A stretch of DNA of 64,000 bases, from NCBI GenBank assembly GCA_963764215.1, contig CAVXRS010000003.1:62001-126000 (forward strand), read 5' to 3'. A program made the position numbers and the translations under genes. This DNA is from JAFDWI01 sp963764215 (lineage in GTDB: Bacteria > Actinomycetota > Acidimicrobiia > Acidimicrobiales > Iamiaceae). Below are positions 1-8,657 of the stretch, piece after piece. The first letter of the stretch is position 1, and the number at the start of each line of letters is the position of its first letter. A model generated the notes under the pieces. The model worked only from the letters and a program-made list of their open reading frames with translations. It was not told where the DNA came from and did not search any database.

Positions 1-1247
1 TTGTCGGCCATGAACAACTGGGAGATCGCCGCCGCGATCAGGGCCGGCACCACGAACACGGCCTTTCCCGTCGATTCGGCGACGAACATCACGCCGGCCA
101 GCGGTGTCCGATACCCGGCGCCGAGGAAGGCGGCGACGCCGAGGACCGTGAACAGCGACATGGTGGTCGCCGGATCGGACCCCGAGGTGATCCCGGCGTC
201 CACGAGGACGCCGGCGACGAGACGACCCAGGATCGCGCCCTCGACCACCAGCGGGAAGAACATCCCGCCCGCACCACCACCGGCAACCGTGAACGCCGTG
301 GCGGCCAGTCGAACGGCGAGCAGGGCGACGACGAGCCAGACCCCTTGGCCGGGGGAGTGGATCCAGATGAAGACCGCATAGCCCGGGCCGAGCGACAACG
401 ACCGGGAGAACAGGTGGTGGGAGAGCACTACCAACAGGCCACTGCCCGCGCCGAGCAGGATGACCCGCTGGATGACCCCGAGGCGGTGGGAGACGTCCTT
501 CGCCCGCCTGATGACCCAGGCAAAACCTCTCGCCCCGATTCCCGCGAAGACACCGACGACTGCCGCGCCGATCAGATCCACCCCCGAGAATCCGGAGCCC
601 GCGGTCGACAGACTCAGGATCGGGGCGGTACCCATGATCGTGGCGAACGTCAGGTAGCTGGCCGCTGCCGCCACCAATGACGAAAGGATGCCGTGTCTGG
701 CGATGTCCTCCTGGAAGGGAACCTCGAGGGCGTAGAGCATGCCGGTCGCCGGTGCCTTGAAGATTGCCGCGACGCCGCCCGCCGCGCCGGCCACCAGCAG
801 CGCCTTGACGTCCTGGGATCGGAAGTACTTCTTGAATCGTTCCTCGATCGCCGAGCCCACTGCGGTGCCCATGTAGATGGAGGGACCCTCGAACCCCAGG
901 GCGCCTCCGGAACCCAGCGTCGCGATGCTGGCGAGGACCCGGCCGACGACCGGCCTCTGAGGAAGGGGTCGGCTGCGTTCGTGGTAGTTCTCGATGTACG
1001 CGTCCGAGGTCGTCGAATCGGCACCGGCGGCGATGAACCGGAGGCAGAATGCCGCGACCGCCAGGCCGCACGCCGGTACGAGGGCCTGGACCGCCAGCGG
1101 CGCGTCGAACAGGTTGTCCAATGCCAACCGTGACGTCACCGCATCGAACGCGGCCACCAGCAGCCCGGTCGCCACTCCGACCACCGCTGCGGCCACCATC
1201 AGCACCTGTCGCCGCCGATCGATGAGTAGCGATGCCCGTATGGCCAT
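1..1247 (-). CDS. ClC-family chloride channel/transporter, C-terminal end cut off by the window
   Basis: Integral membrane protein expected to move chloride, either as a channel or as a Cl-/H+ antiporter. The minus-strand frame from the ATG at 1247 stays open to the window edge, giving about 415 residues. A variant of the ClC G(K/R)EGP signature is visible as GFEGP at residues 118-122, followed by a long helical region and, near the truncated end, a GMFFP motif matching the second anion-binding signature GxFxP. The N-terminus starts with a basic stretch followed by a hydrophobic helix. The canonical GSGIP motif is not obvious, so this is a divergent subfamily. Any C-terminal CBS domains would lie outside the window. 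It is divergently oriented from typA, with 91 nt between the two starts. Family assignment is firm; channel versus exchanger cannot be told. Confidence 0.85.
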   Translation of the reverse strand, partial: MAIRASLLIDRRRQVLMVAAAVVGVATGLLVAAFDAVTSRLALDNLFDAPLAVQALVPACGLAVAAFCLRFIAAGADSTTSDAYIENYHERSRPLPQRPVVGRVLASIATLGSGGALGFEGPSIYMGTAVGSAIEERFKKYFRSQDVKALLVAGAAGGVAAIFKAPATGMLYALEVPFQEDIARHGILSSLVAAAASYLTFATIMGTAPILSLSTAGSGFSGVDLIGAAVVGVFAGIGARGFAWVIRRAKDVSHRLGVIQRVILLGAGSGLLVVLSHHLFSRSLSLGPGYAVFIWIHSPGQGVWLVVALLAVRLAATAFTVAGGGAGGMFFPLVVEGAILGRLVAGVLVDAGITSGSDPATTMSLFTVLGVAAFLGAGYRTPLAGVMFVAESTGKAVFVVPALIAAAISQLFMAD

Positions 1248-1338
1248 GGCCCACAGACTTAGCAGGCCCGGCGGTTCATGCTGGCACCGGAACGTTTGGG
1301 AGACCGGGCGCCGACACCCGTACTCTCGATGGTCCCTC

Positions 1339-3183
1339 ATGGCCACTCCCGAACACGACCGCGCGGTCTCGATCCGCAACATCGCCCTGGTCGCACACGT
1401 GGACCACGGCAAGACGACCCTCGTCGACGCGCTGCTGCGCCAGACCGGGGTCTTCTCGACCCGCGCCGAACCGGTCGAACGGATCATGGACTCCGGGGAC
1501 CAGGAGCGCGAACGGGGGATCACGATCCTCGCCAAGGCTGCGTCGTTGCACTGGAACGACGTCAAGGTCAACCTCGTCGACACGCCCGGACATGCCGACT
1601 TCGGTGGTGAGGTGGAACGGGCGCTCGCGCTGGTCGACGGAGCCCTCCTCCTGGTCGACGCGGCGGAAGGTCCGCTCCCACAGACCCGGTACGTGCTGTC
1701 CAAGGTGCTCGACGCGGGTCTGCCGACCGTGGTCGTCGTCAACAAGGTCGACCGCGCCGACGCCCGACCCGCCGAGGTGTTGGACGAGATCTACGAGCTC
1801 TACTTCGATCTCGGCGCGTCCACCGACGACATCGACTTCCCGGTGCTCAGCTGTGTCGCCCGCGAAGGGCGCGCGGTGGTCGGCCTCGATCCACCCGGCG
1901 CCGATGACGATCTGACCTCCCTGTTCGAGTCGATCGTCTCCACCGTACCCGCCCCCGACGGGGACCCCGATGCTCCCCTCCAGGCGCTTGTGACCAACCT
2001 CGATGCATCGGACTACCTGGGCCGCCTGGCGATCGGCCGGGTCCGGCAGGGGAAGCTCGTCCGGGGCGAGCAGGTCGCGCTCGTCGGTGCTGATCCGGGG
2101 GCGCCCATTCGACGGCGCCTGGGTTCACTCATGGGCTTCGAAGGGCTCGGTCGCGACGACGTGGACGAGATCGGAGCCGGTGATCTGTTCGTGGTCGGTG
2201 GATTCGAAGAGGTGGAGATCGGCGACACCTTTGCCGACGCACAGGAACCTCTCGCATTGGATCGCCTGTCGGTCGATGAGCCGGTGCTCTCGATGACGTT
2301 CGCGCCCAACACGTCGCCGTTCTCAGGCCGGGACGGGTCTTATGTGACCTCGCGCCAGGTACGGGAACGTCTGGAACGGGAAGTTCTGGGCAACGTGTCG
2401 ATCCGGCTGGCGGACACCGATTCGCCCGACGTGATCGAGGTCGCCGGACGGGGTGAGCTGCAATTGGCCGTCTTGATCGAGGCGATGCGCCGCGAGGGAT
2501 ACGAATTGCAGGTCAGCCGCCCCGAGGTGATCGTCCGGAACGTCGACGGGCATCGTGAGGAGCCGGTCGAGCGGGGGGTGGTGGACGTGCCCGATGACCA
2601 TGTCGGCACCGTCACCCAGGCGCTCGCTCCTCGACGTGGTCAGATTCTCGACCTTCGACCGGGCGACACCGGGCGGTCACTGGTCACCTTCACCGCCCCG
2701 GCGCGGGGACTCATCGGATTCCGGAGTCTGCTCCTGACCGCGTCACGGGGAACTGCGCTCCTGCACACCCACGCGGACGGTTGGATGCGTTGGGCCGGTG
2801 AGCTGCCGCACCGGTCGGGGGGCGCGATGGTGGCCGACCGTCCGGGCACGACCACCGGGTATGCACTCGACAACCTGCAGGCTCGGGGCGACCTGTTCTG
2901 TGGCCCCGGAACCGAGGTGTACGAGGGGATGGTCGTCGGCGAAAGCGCCCGGGGAGAGGACATGATCGTCAACGTGGTGCGGGAGAAGCAGAAAACCAAC
3001 ATCCGGACCCACTCCCACGACGAGGGCATCAAGTTGGCGCCCCACCGGGTGATGTCGCTGGAAGCGTCGATCGAATGGATCGCCGGTGACGAACTGGTCG
3101 AGGTGACTCCCGCGAACATCCGCATCCGCAAACGACTTCTCGCCGAGGCGGACCGACGTCGGGCCCAACGCCGGGGTCGTTGA
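1339..3183 (+). CDS. typA: Translational GTPase TypA/BipA
   Basis: Ribosome-binding GTPase of the EF-G-like translation factor superfamily, involved in ribosome assembly and stress adaptation. The 614-aa product matches the usual family length. GTPase motifs are visible: AHVDHGKT (residues 19-26, P-loop), RGITI switch I, DTPGH (G3) and NKVD (G4). The C-terminal region carries the BipA-type SHDEG and LVEVTP segments. The frame is open much further upstream, to 994, but that extension overlaps the divergent ClC gene and has shadow-like composition, so I take the ATG at 1339. A TACTCT box lies 12 nt before this start. It converges with the gene ending at 3194. Confidence 0.95.
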   Translation: MATPEHDRAVSIRNIALVAHVDHGKTTLVDALLRQTGVFSTRAEPVERIMDSGDQERERGITILAKAASLHWNDVKVNLVDTPGHADFGGEVERALALVDGALLLVDAAEGPLPQTRYVLSKVLDAGLPTVVVVNKVDRADARPAEVLDEIYELYFDLGASTDDIDFPVLSCVAREGRAVVGLDPPGADDDLTSLFESIVSTVPAPDGDPDAPLQALVTNLDASDYLGRLAIGRVRQGKLVRGEQVALVGADPGAPIRRRLGSLMGFEGLGRDDVDEIGAGDLFVVGGFEEVEIGDTFADAQEPLALDRLSVDEPVLSMTFAPNTSPFSGRDGSYVTSRQVRERLEREVLGNVSIRLADTDSPDVIEVAGRGELQLAVLIEAMRREGYELQVSRPEVIVRNVDGHREEPVERGVVDVPDDHVGTVTQALAPRRGQILDLRPGDTGRSLVTFTAPARGLIGFRSLLLTASRGTALLHTHADGWMRWAGELPHRSGGAMVADRPGTTTGYALDNLQARGDLFCGPGTEVYEGMVVGESARGEDMIVNVVREKQKTNIRTHSHDEGIKLAPHRVMSLEASIEWIAGDELVEVTPANIRIRKRLLAEADRRRAQRRGR

Positions 3184-3193
3184 ACCGGGCAGC

Positions 3194-4201
3194 TCAACCG
3201 AGATCGGAGAATGCCATCTCGATGGCGCGATCGATGTCCTCCTCGGATCGCACCAGTACCGGGACACGCCCTTGGGCGCGTCGGCCCAACGCCTCTTCGG
3301 CGGCGGCGACGTCCGTGGCGTCGATCGGATCGGGTACGTCGATGAGCAACCGCTCGAAGAGGATGCCGTGCAGGGGGTTGTCGTCGTCGCGAGCGGTGCG
3401 TGGATGTCGGTAGGTGAGCCGTCCGGCCCGCAGGTCCCCAGCCGGTGTGGGCCGGAACACCGGCAGCGCATTGCCCCGCGCCCGCAGCTTCGACGCCAGG
3501 GTCATGAGCACCCAGTGCTGCCAGGACGTCCGCGCGTCGCTGAACGCCAACAGGTGCGTCAGGCGGATGGGTTCCTTCACCCGTTCGAGCATGTCGAGGG
3601 CCGGGCGGTAGCGCTGGACCCGACGGCCGCCGAAGGTCTGGGCCAGGTCTCGGCGCGACAATCGCTTTCGGCTGACGCTGCGGAGTGCCCGGTGGTCGAG
3701 GTACCGCCTTGCCTCATCGCCGTTGGTCCGGGCGCGGAGCAGGACCTCGTCGTCGTAGGCCTGGCGTGCCACGGGATCCGCGTCGGCGGCCGCACGTCGG
3801 ACCGCCATCAGCGCGGCGACGAGCACCCGGTTCTGTGCGGTGTCGTACGCCCGCTCGGCCGTGAGACAGATGTAGACGTCGGTCGCACCGGCGGTTCCGG
3901 CCCTGGCGGCGACGGTCTCGCCCCACAACACCGGCCCACGCACCTCGCCTTGACAGCGTGACGCGGTCTGCACCGTGGTGATCGACATCGTCCGAAGCGT
4001 CTCGGGCATCGTGGCGAGCAGGGTCTCGGCCTCTTCGGACGTGGAGAGTAGCGCTCCGGCCAACTGGCGGGTCACGGCGACCGGAAGGCCGAACAACGCC
4101 CGGGCGGCGTCGGACACGGGGATCGGGGCCACGAACTGGCGCCACAGCAGGCGCGTCGCGGCATTCGGATCTGTCGGATCGATGTCGCCGGACACCGCCA
4201 C
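3194..4201 (-). CDS. McrC/DUF2357-like partner of an AAA+ ATPase (tentative)
   Basis: 335-aa soluble protein starting at a GTG. I do not recognise it with certainty. Around residues 85-135 it has the pattern GPVLW-GET...ERAYDTAQNRVLVAAL, which resembles the conserved core of DUF2357/McrC proteins, the regulatory partners of McrB-type ATPases. Consistent with this, the gene directly follows an McrB-like AAA+ gene on the same strand. The catalytic PD-(D/E)xK nuclease motif of classical McrC is not apparent in the C-terminal half, so a DNA-cleaving role is unproven. The remainder is Arg/Ala-rich and probably helical. It could equally be an uncharacterised actinobacterial adaptor. Confidence 0.6.
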   Translation of the reverse strand: MAVSGDIDPTDPNAATRLLWRQFVAPIPVSDAARALFGLPVAVTRQLAGALLSTSEEAETLLATMPETLRTMSITTVQTASRCQGEVRGPVLWGETVAARAGTAGATDVYICLTAERAYDTAQNRVLVAALMAVRRAAADADPVARQAYDDEVLLRARTNGDEARRYLDHRALRSVSRKRLSRRDLAQTFGGRRVQRYRPALDMLERVKEPIRLTHLLAFSDARTSWQHWVLMTLASKLRARGNALPVFRPTPAGDLRAGRLTYRHPRTARDDDNPLHGILFERLLIDVPDPIDATDVAAAEEALGRRAQGRVPVLVRSEEDIDRAIEMAFSDLG

Positions 4202-5151
4202 CGGGTCAGTGTCGCGAGTTCGACACCGAGCACGTCGACCATCGTGCGCTTGACCTCGAGCGCTTCGGCGGGTTCGAGCATGTCCGCCATCACCCGGAAG
4301 AGGCGACGGGCGCCGGCGTCGTCCACACCTTCGAACTGGGGCAGGAAGTAGGCGTAGAAGACCTCGAACAGCAGCCGCGAATGCGTGATCTCGTCTTCCG
4401 AACGTCGCCGCACGTAGCGCATCGAATCGAGGAACACCGCCGGACCGAGATCCTTGAACACCCGCAGTGCGAGCAGCTCCTGGACGAGGTCGGACCCGGC
4501 GAGGAGCCGTCGGAACGCCGCTTCGTCGGGCGAGGCCACCTCGATGAACGCGAAGCGCCGCATCAGCGTGTACGACATCTCGAAGAGCAGGTTCTTGTCG
4601 AACACGTTCATGGTCGAGACGATGCGCCAGGTGCTGGGCACGCGGATCGGCTCGGTGTTGTCAGGCACCTCGACCCCCGGGGGGACGATCGAGAGATGAT
4701 GGGGGTTTCCCGCGCGTTTGAACGGCAGGACCACGGCCTGGCCCGACAGCACCGTGAACAACTGCCCGAACGCCCGGTCGAAGTTGGACCGGTTCATCTC
4801 GTCGATGACCAGCCAACGCCCGTCCTCGATGGCCTCGACGAACATGCCCGGACGGAAGATGAGGCCGTCGTTGGTGGGCTGGAAGCCGCCGATCGTCTCG
4901 AAGGTCGTCCACTCCGTCGTCGCGGTCGTCGGGAGGTAGCCGGTGCACATCATCGAGCGCTGCCCGACCTCGGCGGCAAGGTACGCGAGCGTGGTCTTCC
5001 CGGTTCCGGGCGGTCCCGTGAGGATGACGTGCTTGCCGGCGTCGATGGCGGCCACGAGCTGGTCGAGCAGGTACGCGGGGAACTCCATCCCCTCGGCCTG
5101 ACAGGCCTTGTCGAGTTCGGCGGCGGTGAATTCTGCCATGAGTTTGCTCAT
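4072..5151 (-). CDS. McrB-like AAA+ ATPase (MoxR/dynein-like clade)
   Basis: NTP-driven ring ATPase. Walker A TGPPGTGKTTLA is at about residues 45-56; Walker B LVIDEMNRSNFDRAFGQL and sensor STMNVFDKNLLFEMSYTLMRRF follow, the MNxxD and RRF patterns being typical of McrB. There is no N-terminal DNA-recognition domain. The last ~45 residues (WRCPATSIRQ onward) look like out-of-frame translation of the next gene, and the open frame overlaps it by 130 nt. One extra base upstream would restore a stop at 4208-4206, just before the GTG at 4201. The true end is therefore probably near 4206. A second in-frame ATG at 5139 is an alternative start. It forms a same-strand group with the M20 peptidase and the Cys-rich protein. 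Confidence 0.8.
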   Translation of the reverse strand: MSKLMAEFTAAELDKACQAEGMEFPAYLLDQLVAAIDAGKHVILTGPPGTGKTTLAYLAAEVGQRSMMCTGYLPTTATTEWTTFETIGGFQPTNDGLIFRPGMFVEAIEDGRWLVIDEMNRSNFDRAFGQLFTVLSGQAVVLPFKRAGNPHHLSIVPPGVEVPDNTEPIRVPSTWRIVSTMNVFDKNLLFEMSYTLMRRFAFIEVASPDEAAFRRLLAGSDLVQELLALRVFKDLGPAVFLDSMRYVRRRSEDEITHSRLLFEVFYAYFLPQFEGVDDAGARRLFRVMADMLEPAEALEVKRTMVDVLGVELATLTRWRCPATSIRQIRMPRRACCGASSWPRSPCPTPPGRCSAFRSP

Positions 5152-5184
5152 CGGCGGCTGGCGGGCCGCTTTGAGGGAACGGGC

Positions 5185-5937
5185 TCAGCGGTTGCGGCGG
5201 ATGGCGGGATGAGGCAGGAAGACCGGCCGGGGAGACTCCGGCGTGCCGGCACGCTCTTCGATGTGACCGACGAGCAACTCGTACGCGGCGGGTGAGGTGA
5301 GGGTCACGAGCTCGTCCCGCAGGTGCACATAGACCGGCTCGGTCCCGACGAATGCGTCCGGGGCGTCGGTGCACCACCAGTGGAACTCGGATCCGCCGTC
5401 GCCCCAGTCGCGGCGCTTCCACTCGCGGACCGTCGAGGTGACGTGGCCGTTCTCGTCCTCGGCATCGTCACGCCGCAACGGCAGCTGCCAGCACACCTCG
5501 GGCTTGAGGTCGATGAAGCTCAGGCCCCTTCGCTCGGCCGCGAAGTGCAGGGCGCAACCCGGTCCGGTCGGAAATCCCGGTCGGTTCAAGAAGATGCACG
5601 CGTCGTCCACCAGCCGGGTCAGGTACGTCTCGGCGCCCTGGGTCTTGGTCGCACTACCCCGTGCCCGTGCGACCGGTGCGAACTGCCATTCGTCGTCGGT
5701 GAGCATCGCGGCCGCCCGTTCCACCCGATCACGGTCGTCCTCGTCGCTGAGGTGGGCGCCGTAGCTGCAGCACCCCTGCGCCAGGTCTTCGGCGTCGCCG
5801 GTCAGCACCCCTTTGCAGCCACGACCGAAGATGCAGGTCCACATCGAGGTCAGGAACGTCAGATCGAAGTTCCAGGTACGATCCTCGTCGGGATCGACGA
5901 AGCTCACCCATTCGTGTCGGTCCTCGAATTCGGTCAC
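5185..5937 (-). CDS. Conserved cysteine-rich (YkgJ-like) hypothetical protein
   Basis: 250-aa soluble protein. The N-terminal third holds a cysteine cluster (C35, C41 and a CC pair near residue 56), and further Cys residues occur in PGFPTGPGCALH and PEVCWQLP. This arrangement resembles metal- or Fe-S-binding YkgJ-type proteins, so I infer a bound zinc or cluster; the ligand is not determinable here. The rest is rich in Asp, Glu and Trp. It starts with a GTG that overlaps the stop of the upstream M20 peptidase (GTGA), so the two are translationally coupled. No function is claimed. Confidence 0.7.
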   Translation of the reverse strand: MTEFEDRHEWVSFVDPDEDRTWNFDLTFLTSMWTCIFGRGCKGVLTGDAEDLAQGCCSYGAHLSDEDDRDRVERAAAMLTDDEWQFAPVARARGSATKTQGAETYLTRLVDDACIFLNRPGFPTGPGCALHFAAERRGLSFIDLKPEVCWQLPLRRDDAEDENGHVTSTVREWKRRDWGDGGSEFHWWCTDAPDAFVGTEPVYVHLRDELVTLTSPAAYELLVGHIEERAGTPESPRPVFLPHPAIRRNR

Positions 5938-7312
5938 TTCGCCGGGACTCCCCGGTACGCGGTGGCGAGTTGGTCGAACAGGTCCGCCGCCGCCTGCAAG
6001 CCTTTCCAGAACTGCCCCATGACCATGCGTTCGTTGGGAGCGTGGATCCGGTCACCGGGCAGGCCGACACCGAGGAACAGCACCGGCGCCTCGAGGACCC
6101 GCCCGAGGATCTCCTCGGGTCCGCTTCCGCCGACCCTGGTCAGCAGCGGGGGGCGGCCCCACACCGAACGGATGGCCGCGCACAACGCGGCAAAGGCCCA
6201 GTGGTCCACCGGTGTCCGCGGCGGGTGCGACCCCGCCGTGCCAGGTCAAAGAGTGGGTCACCCCTGCGGGGATACGGTCGCGCAGCCACGCTTCCACCAG
6301 GGCCATGATCGCCTGCGGATCCTGGTCGGGGACGAGCCGGAACGCCAACTTCGCCTCGGCCGCCGCCGGCACGATCGTCTTGATGCCATCGCCGCTGAAC
6401 CCCCCCGAGACGCCGACCACTTCGGCGGTCGGACGAGCACCGATGCGCTCCAGCGTCGATCGCCCCGCCTCGCCCTCGACCACGGCCACTCCGGCGAGGT
6501 CCCGGAATTCGTTCTCGTCGAAAGGCTGTGCCGAGAGTGACGCCGCTTCGGCATCGGTGAGGGGCCGGACCGCATCGTAGAAGTGCGGCAAGCGCGACCC
6601 GCCCGTCAGCATCGTGGAGGCCGGCCAGTATCCGCGCCAGGTGGTGCAGCGAATTGGGCACCGCGCCACCGAAGGTGCCCGAATGCAGGTCGGTCGAAGC
6701 CGTGATGATGCTGAGCGTACAGGCCACCAGACCACGCATCGCGATGTCGGTCGACGGGACGTCCGGGGCGATCATCCCGGTATCGGACACGACAATCGCA
6801 TCACAGGCGAATCGGTCGCGGTGGCGCAGGAGGAGATCTTCGAAGTGTGGGCTCCCCACCTCCTCCTCGCCCTCGATGAGCAGCTTCAGGTTGACCGGAA
6901 GCGCTCCGGTTGCGCCGAGCCGGTGACGGGCGGCCTCGATCTGGTAGGCCATCTGGCCCTTGTCGTCGATCGCCCCCCGGGCGAGCAGCTCGTCACCGAC
7001 GATCACCGGCTCGAAGGGTGGATGGGCCCATGCCTCCAGCGGATCGACCGGTTGGACGTCGTGATGGCCGTAGACCAGCATCGTGGGCGCATCGGTCCCG
7101 GCGCGGGACCACTCCGCGTACACCGCGGGATGCCCGGGCGTGGGGAGGATCTCGACCAGGTCGAATCCGGCGTCCCGGCACGTTGCCGCAGCCCACTCGG
7201 CCGAGTCGACGACATCGCACTGGTGGGTCGGATCGGCCGAGATCGACGGAATCGAACACCACTCGATCAGCCGCCTCACGACGTCGTCGGCGTCAGCCGG
7301 TCGGTCACTCAT
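5934..7312 (-). CDS. M20-family dipeptidase/peptidase, read through two frameshifts
   Basis: Zinc-dependent amidohydrolase of peptidase family M20 (CNDP-like dipeptidase group). Visible motifs are VYGHHDVQPVDP (first metal ligand), ARGAIDDKGQ, EGEEEVGSP, DLHSG and, near the end, GGSGPE and HAPNERM. The protein runs through three frames: frame 1 to GRVAL at about 6590, frame 2 from PHFYDAV to about 6210, and frame 3 from VDHWAF to the stop. Both junctions are corrected by removing one base, and the joined product of about 458 aa has normal family length. The start at 7312 is supported by a TAGGGT box exactly 7 nt upstream. Its stop overlaps the next start. An insertion-type sequence error is more likely than a true pseudogene. 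Confidence 0.85.
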
Positions 7313-7319
7313 CGGCGGC

Positions 7320-7325
7320 ACCCTA
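7320..7325 (-). promoter_or_regulatory. -10 box for the M20 peptidase (leaderless)
   Basis: TAGGGT on the minus strand, followed by 7 nt and the ATG at 7312. With a typical -10 to start distance, transcription would begin at the A of the ATG. No Shine-Dalgarno sequence is present. This spacing recurs at many genes in the window. Confidence 0.6.
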
Positions 7326-7373
7326 GTGGTCGCCACGTCGGGAAAAGTCATCCCCGGATGCGACGATGCAGCC

Positions 7374-7571
7374 ATGAACTCCGACGACGTGGACCTGCGA
7401 GCCGAACTCGAATCGATCTCCGAGCGGATCGGTGACCGGATCATGACCGTGCTCCGTGAGGCGATGGAGCAGGGCGCGACCGTTCGACCTCCGGAGGAGA
7501 AGCTGCTCACCCGTGCCCGTGCTGCGGTCGACAAGGCGGCGGCGCTGCTGGGCCGGCTCGACGAGGGTTGA
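7374..7571 (+). CDS. Small conserved-type hypothetical protein, 65 aa
   Basis: Short hydrophilic, helical protein (MNSDDVDLRAELE...), with charged and Ala-rich segments and no signal peptide or Cys. The frame is open further upstream, to 7083, but that part overlaps the divergent M20 gene, so I choose the ATG at 7374. It converges with the LOG-family gene, 35 nt away. Function is unknown; the good codon bias and position argue that it is real. Confidence 0.6.
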   Translation: MNSDDVDLRAELESISERIGDRIMTVLREAMEQGATVRPPEEKLLTRARAAVDKAAALLGRLDEG

Positions 7572-7606
7572 ACGCGAATTCGTGTGAGAGCGTGCGCCGG
7601 TGCTGG

Positions 7607-8650
7607 TCAGTCCGCACCGTTCAGGGCGGCGATCAGCGGATGGAGCCCGGCCATGCGGGACGGGTTCATCCTGAGTGCGACCCGGGCGGCGGCCAGATCA
7701 TCCTCATCGTCACGCTCGGGCTTGAACGGTCCGGTTCCCCGCAGCCCGAGGCCATCGGTCGTGATCGCACCGAAGCGCTGATTGAGGCGGGCGAGTCGGT
7801 CGGCAGAAGGTGCTCGATCGAGCCGGATCACGAGCTGCTCTCCGACCCAACGCATCGACCGGTAGTTGTCGTAGAACGCCTCGACGTGGCGCACCGCGTC
7901 GGCGTCGTCGTCGCAGATCTCGACCATCGCCAGATCCTCCGGGTCTGCGTAGCCACGATCGGCCACCTCGGCCTCGATGAATCGCCGCCAGCTCGTCCAG
8001 TAGGTGCCACCGGGGACGTCCAGCAGCACGATCGGAGCGGGCATTGCCTTCCCCGTCTGTTGCAGGGTCATCAGCTCCATCGTCTCGTCCAAGGTGCCGA
8101 ACCCACCGGGCATCGCCACGAAGGCCGACGACTCCTTCATCAACATCAGCTTCCTGGTGAAGAAGTACTTCATCGAGACCAATTTCGGATCACCCGCGAT
8201 GATCTCGTTCACCTCGGACTCGAGGGGAAGGCGGATGCTCACGCCGAACGAGTCTTCCCGCCCGGCTCCGACCATCGCAGCCAACATGATGCCCGGGCCC
8301 GCGCCGGTGACCACCATCCAACCCCGATCGGCGAACTGGGAGGCCAGGTCGCGTGCCTGGAGGAAGAGCGGGTCCGATTCGACGGTCCGTGCCGAGCCGA
8401 AGACGGTCACCTTGCGTCGCCCTCTGACCGGCGCGAACGCCGCGAAGGCCCTGCGCATCTCCCGCAGTGCCGCCGCCGCGATCTTGAGGTCCAGTCGTTC
8501 GACGTCGACATCGGCCATCCGGACGCACTCGACGAACATCTCGCGCAGGAGGTCCAGATCGTCGCGCGGGGCGATCTCGTCCACCAGCTCGTCGACGAGA
8601 TCGTCCAGGCGGTCCGTGCCCGTCGAGGTTCGGCGCCGTGGGGGAGTCAT
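7607..8650 (-). CDS. LOG-family (TIGR00730) Rossmann-fold protein
   Basis: 347-aa protein with the lysine-decarboxylase-like LOG fold. The signature PGGxGTxxE appears as PGGFGTLDE, preceded by VTGAGPGIM and FGSART nucleotide-binding segments. Known LOG enzymes hydrolyse nucleoside 5'-monophosphates, releasing cytokinin-type bases or ribose 5-phosphate. This is a longer variant with an N-terminal helical extension of about 90 residues (DRLDDLVDELVDEI...), so substrate specificity is open. The frame is open to 8830, but the ATG at 8650 avoids overlap with fbiC and gives a sensible N-terminus. It lies just downstream of fbiC on the same strand. Confidence 0.85.
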   Translation of the reverse strand: MTPPRRRTSTGTDRLDDLVDELVDEIAPRDDLDLLREMFVECVRMADVDVERLDLKIAAAALREMRRAFAAFAPVRGRRKVTVFGSARTVESDPLFLQARDLASQFADRGWMVVTGAGPGIMLAAMVGAGREDSFGVSIRLPLESEVNEIIAGDPKLVSMKYFFTRKLMLMKESSAFVAMPGGFGTLDETMELMTLQQTGKAMPAPIVLLDVPGGTYWTSWRRFIEAEVADRGYADPEDLAMVEICDDDADAVRHVEAFYDNYRSMRWVGEQLVIRLDRAPSADRLARLNQRFGAITTDGLGLRGTGPFKPERDDEDDLAAARVALRMNPSRMAGLHPLIAALNGAD

Positions 8651-8657
8651 CGAGGCG

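Noticed and set aside
994..1338. N-terminal extension of TypA
   Set aside because: It overlaps the divergent ClC gene and precedes the conserved TypA N-terminus; the ATG at 1339 fits the family length.
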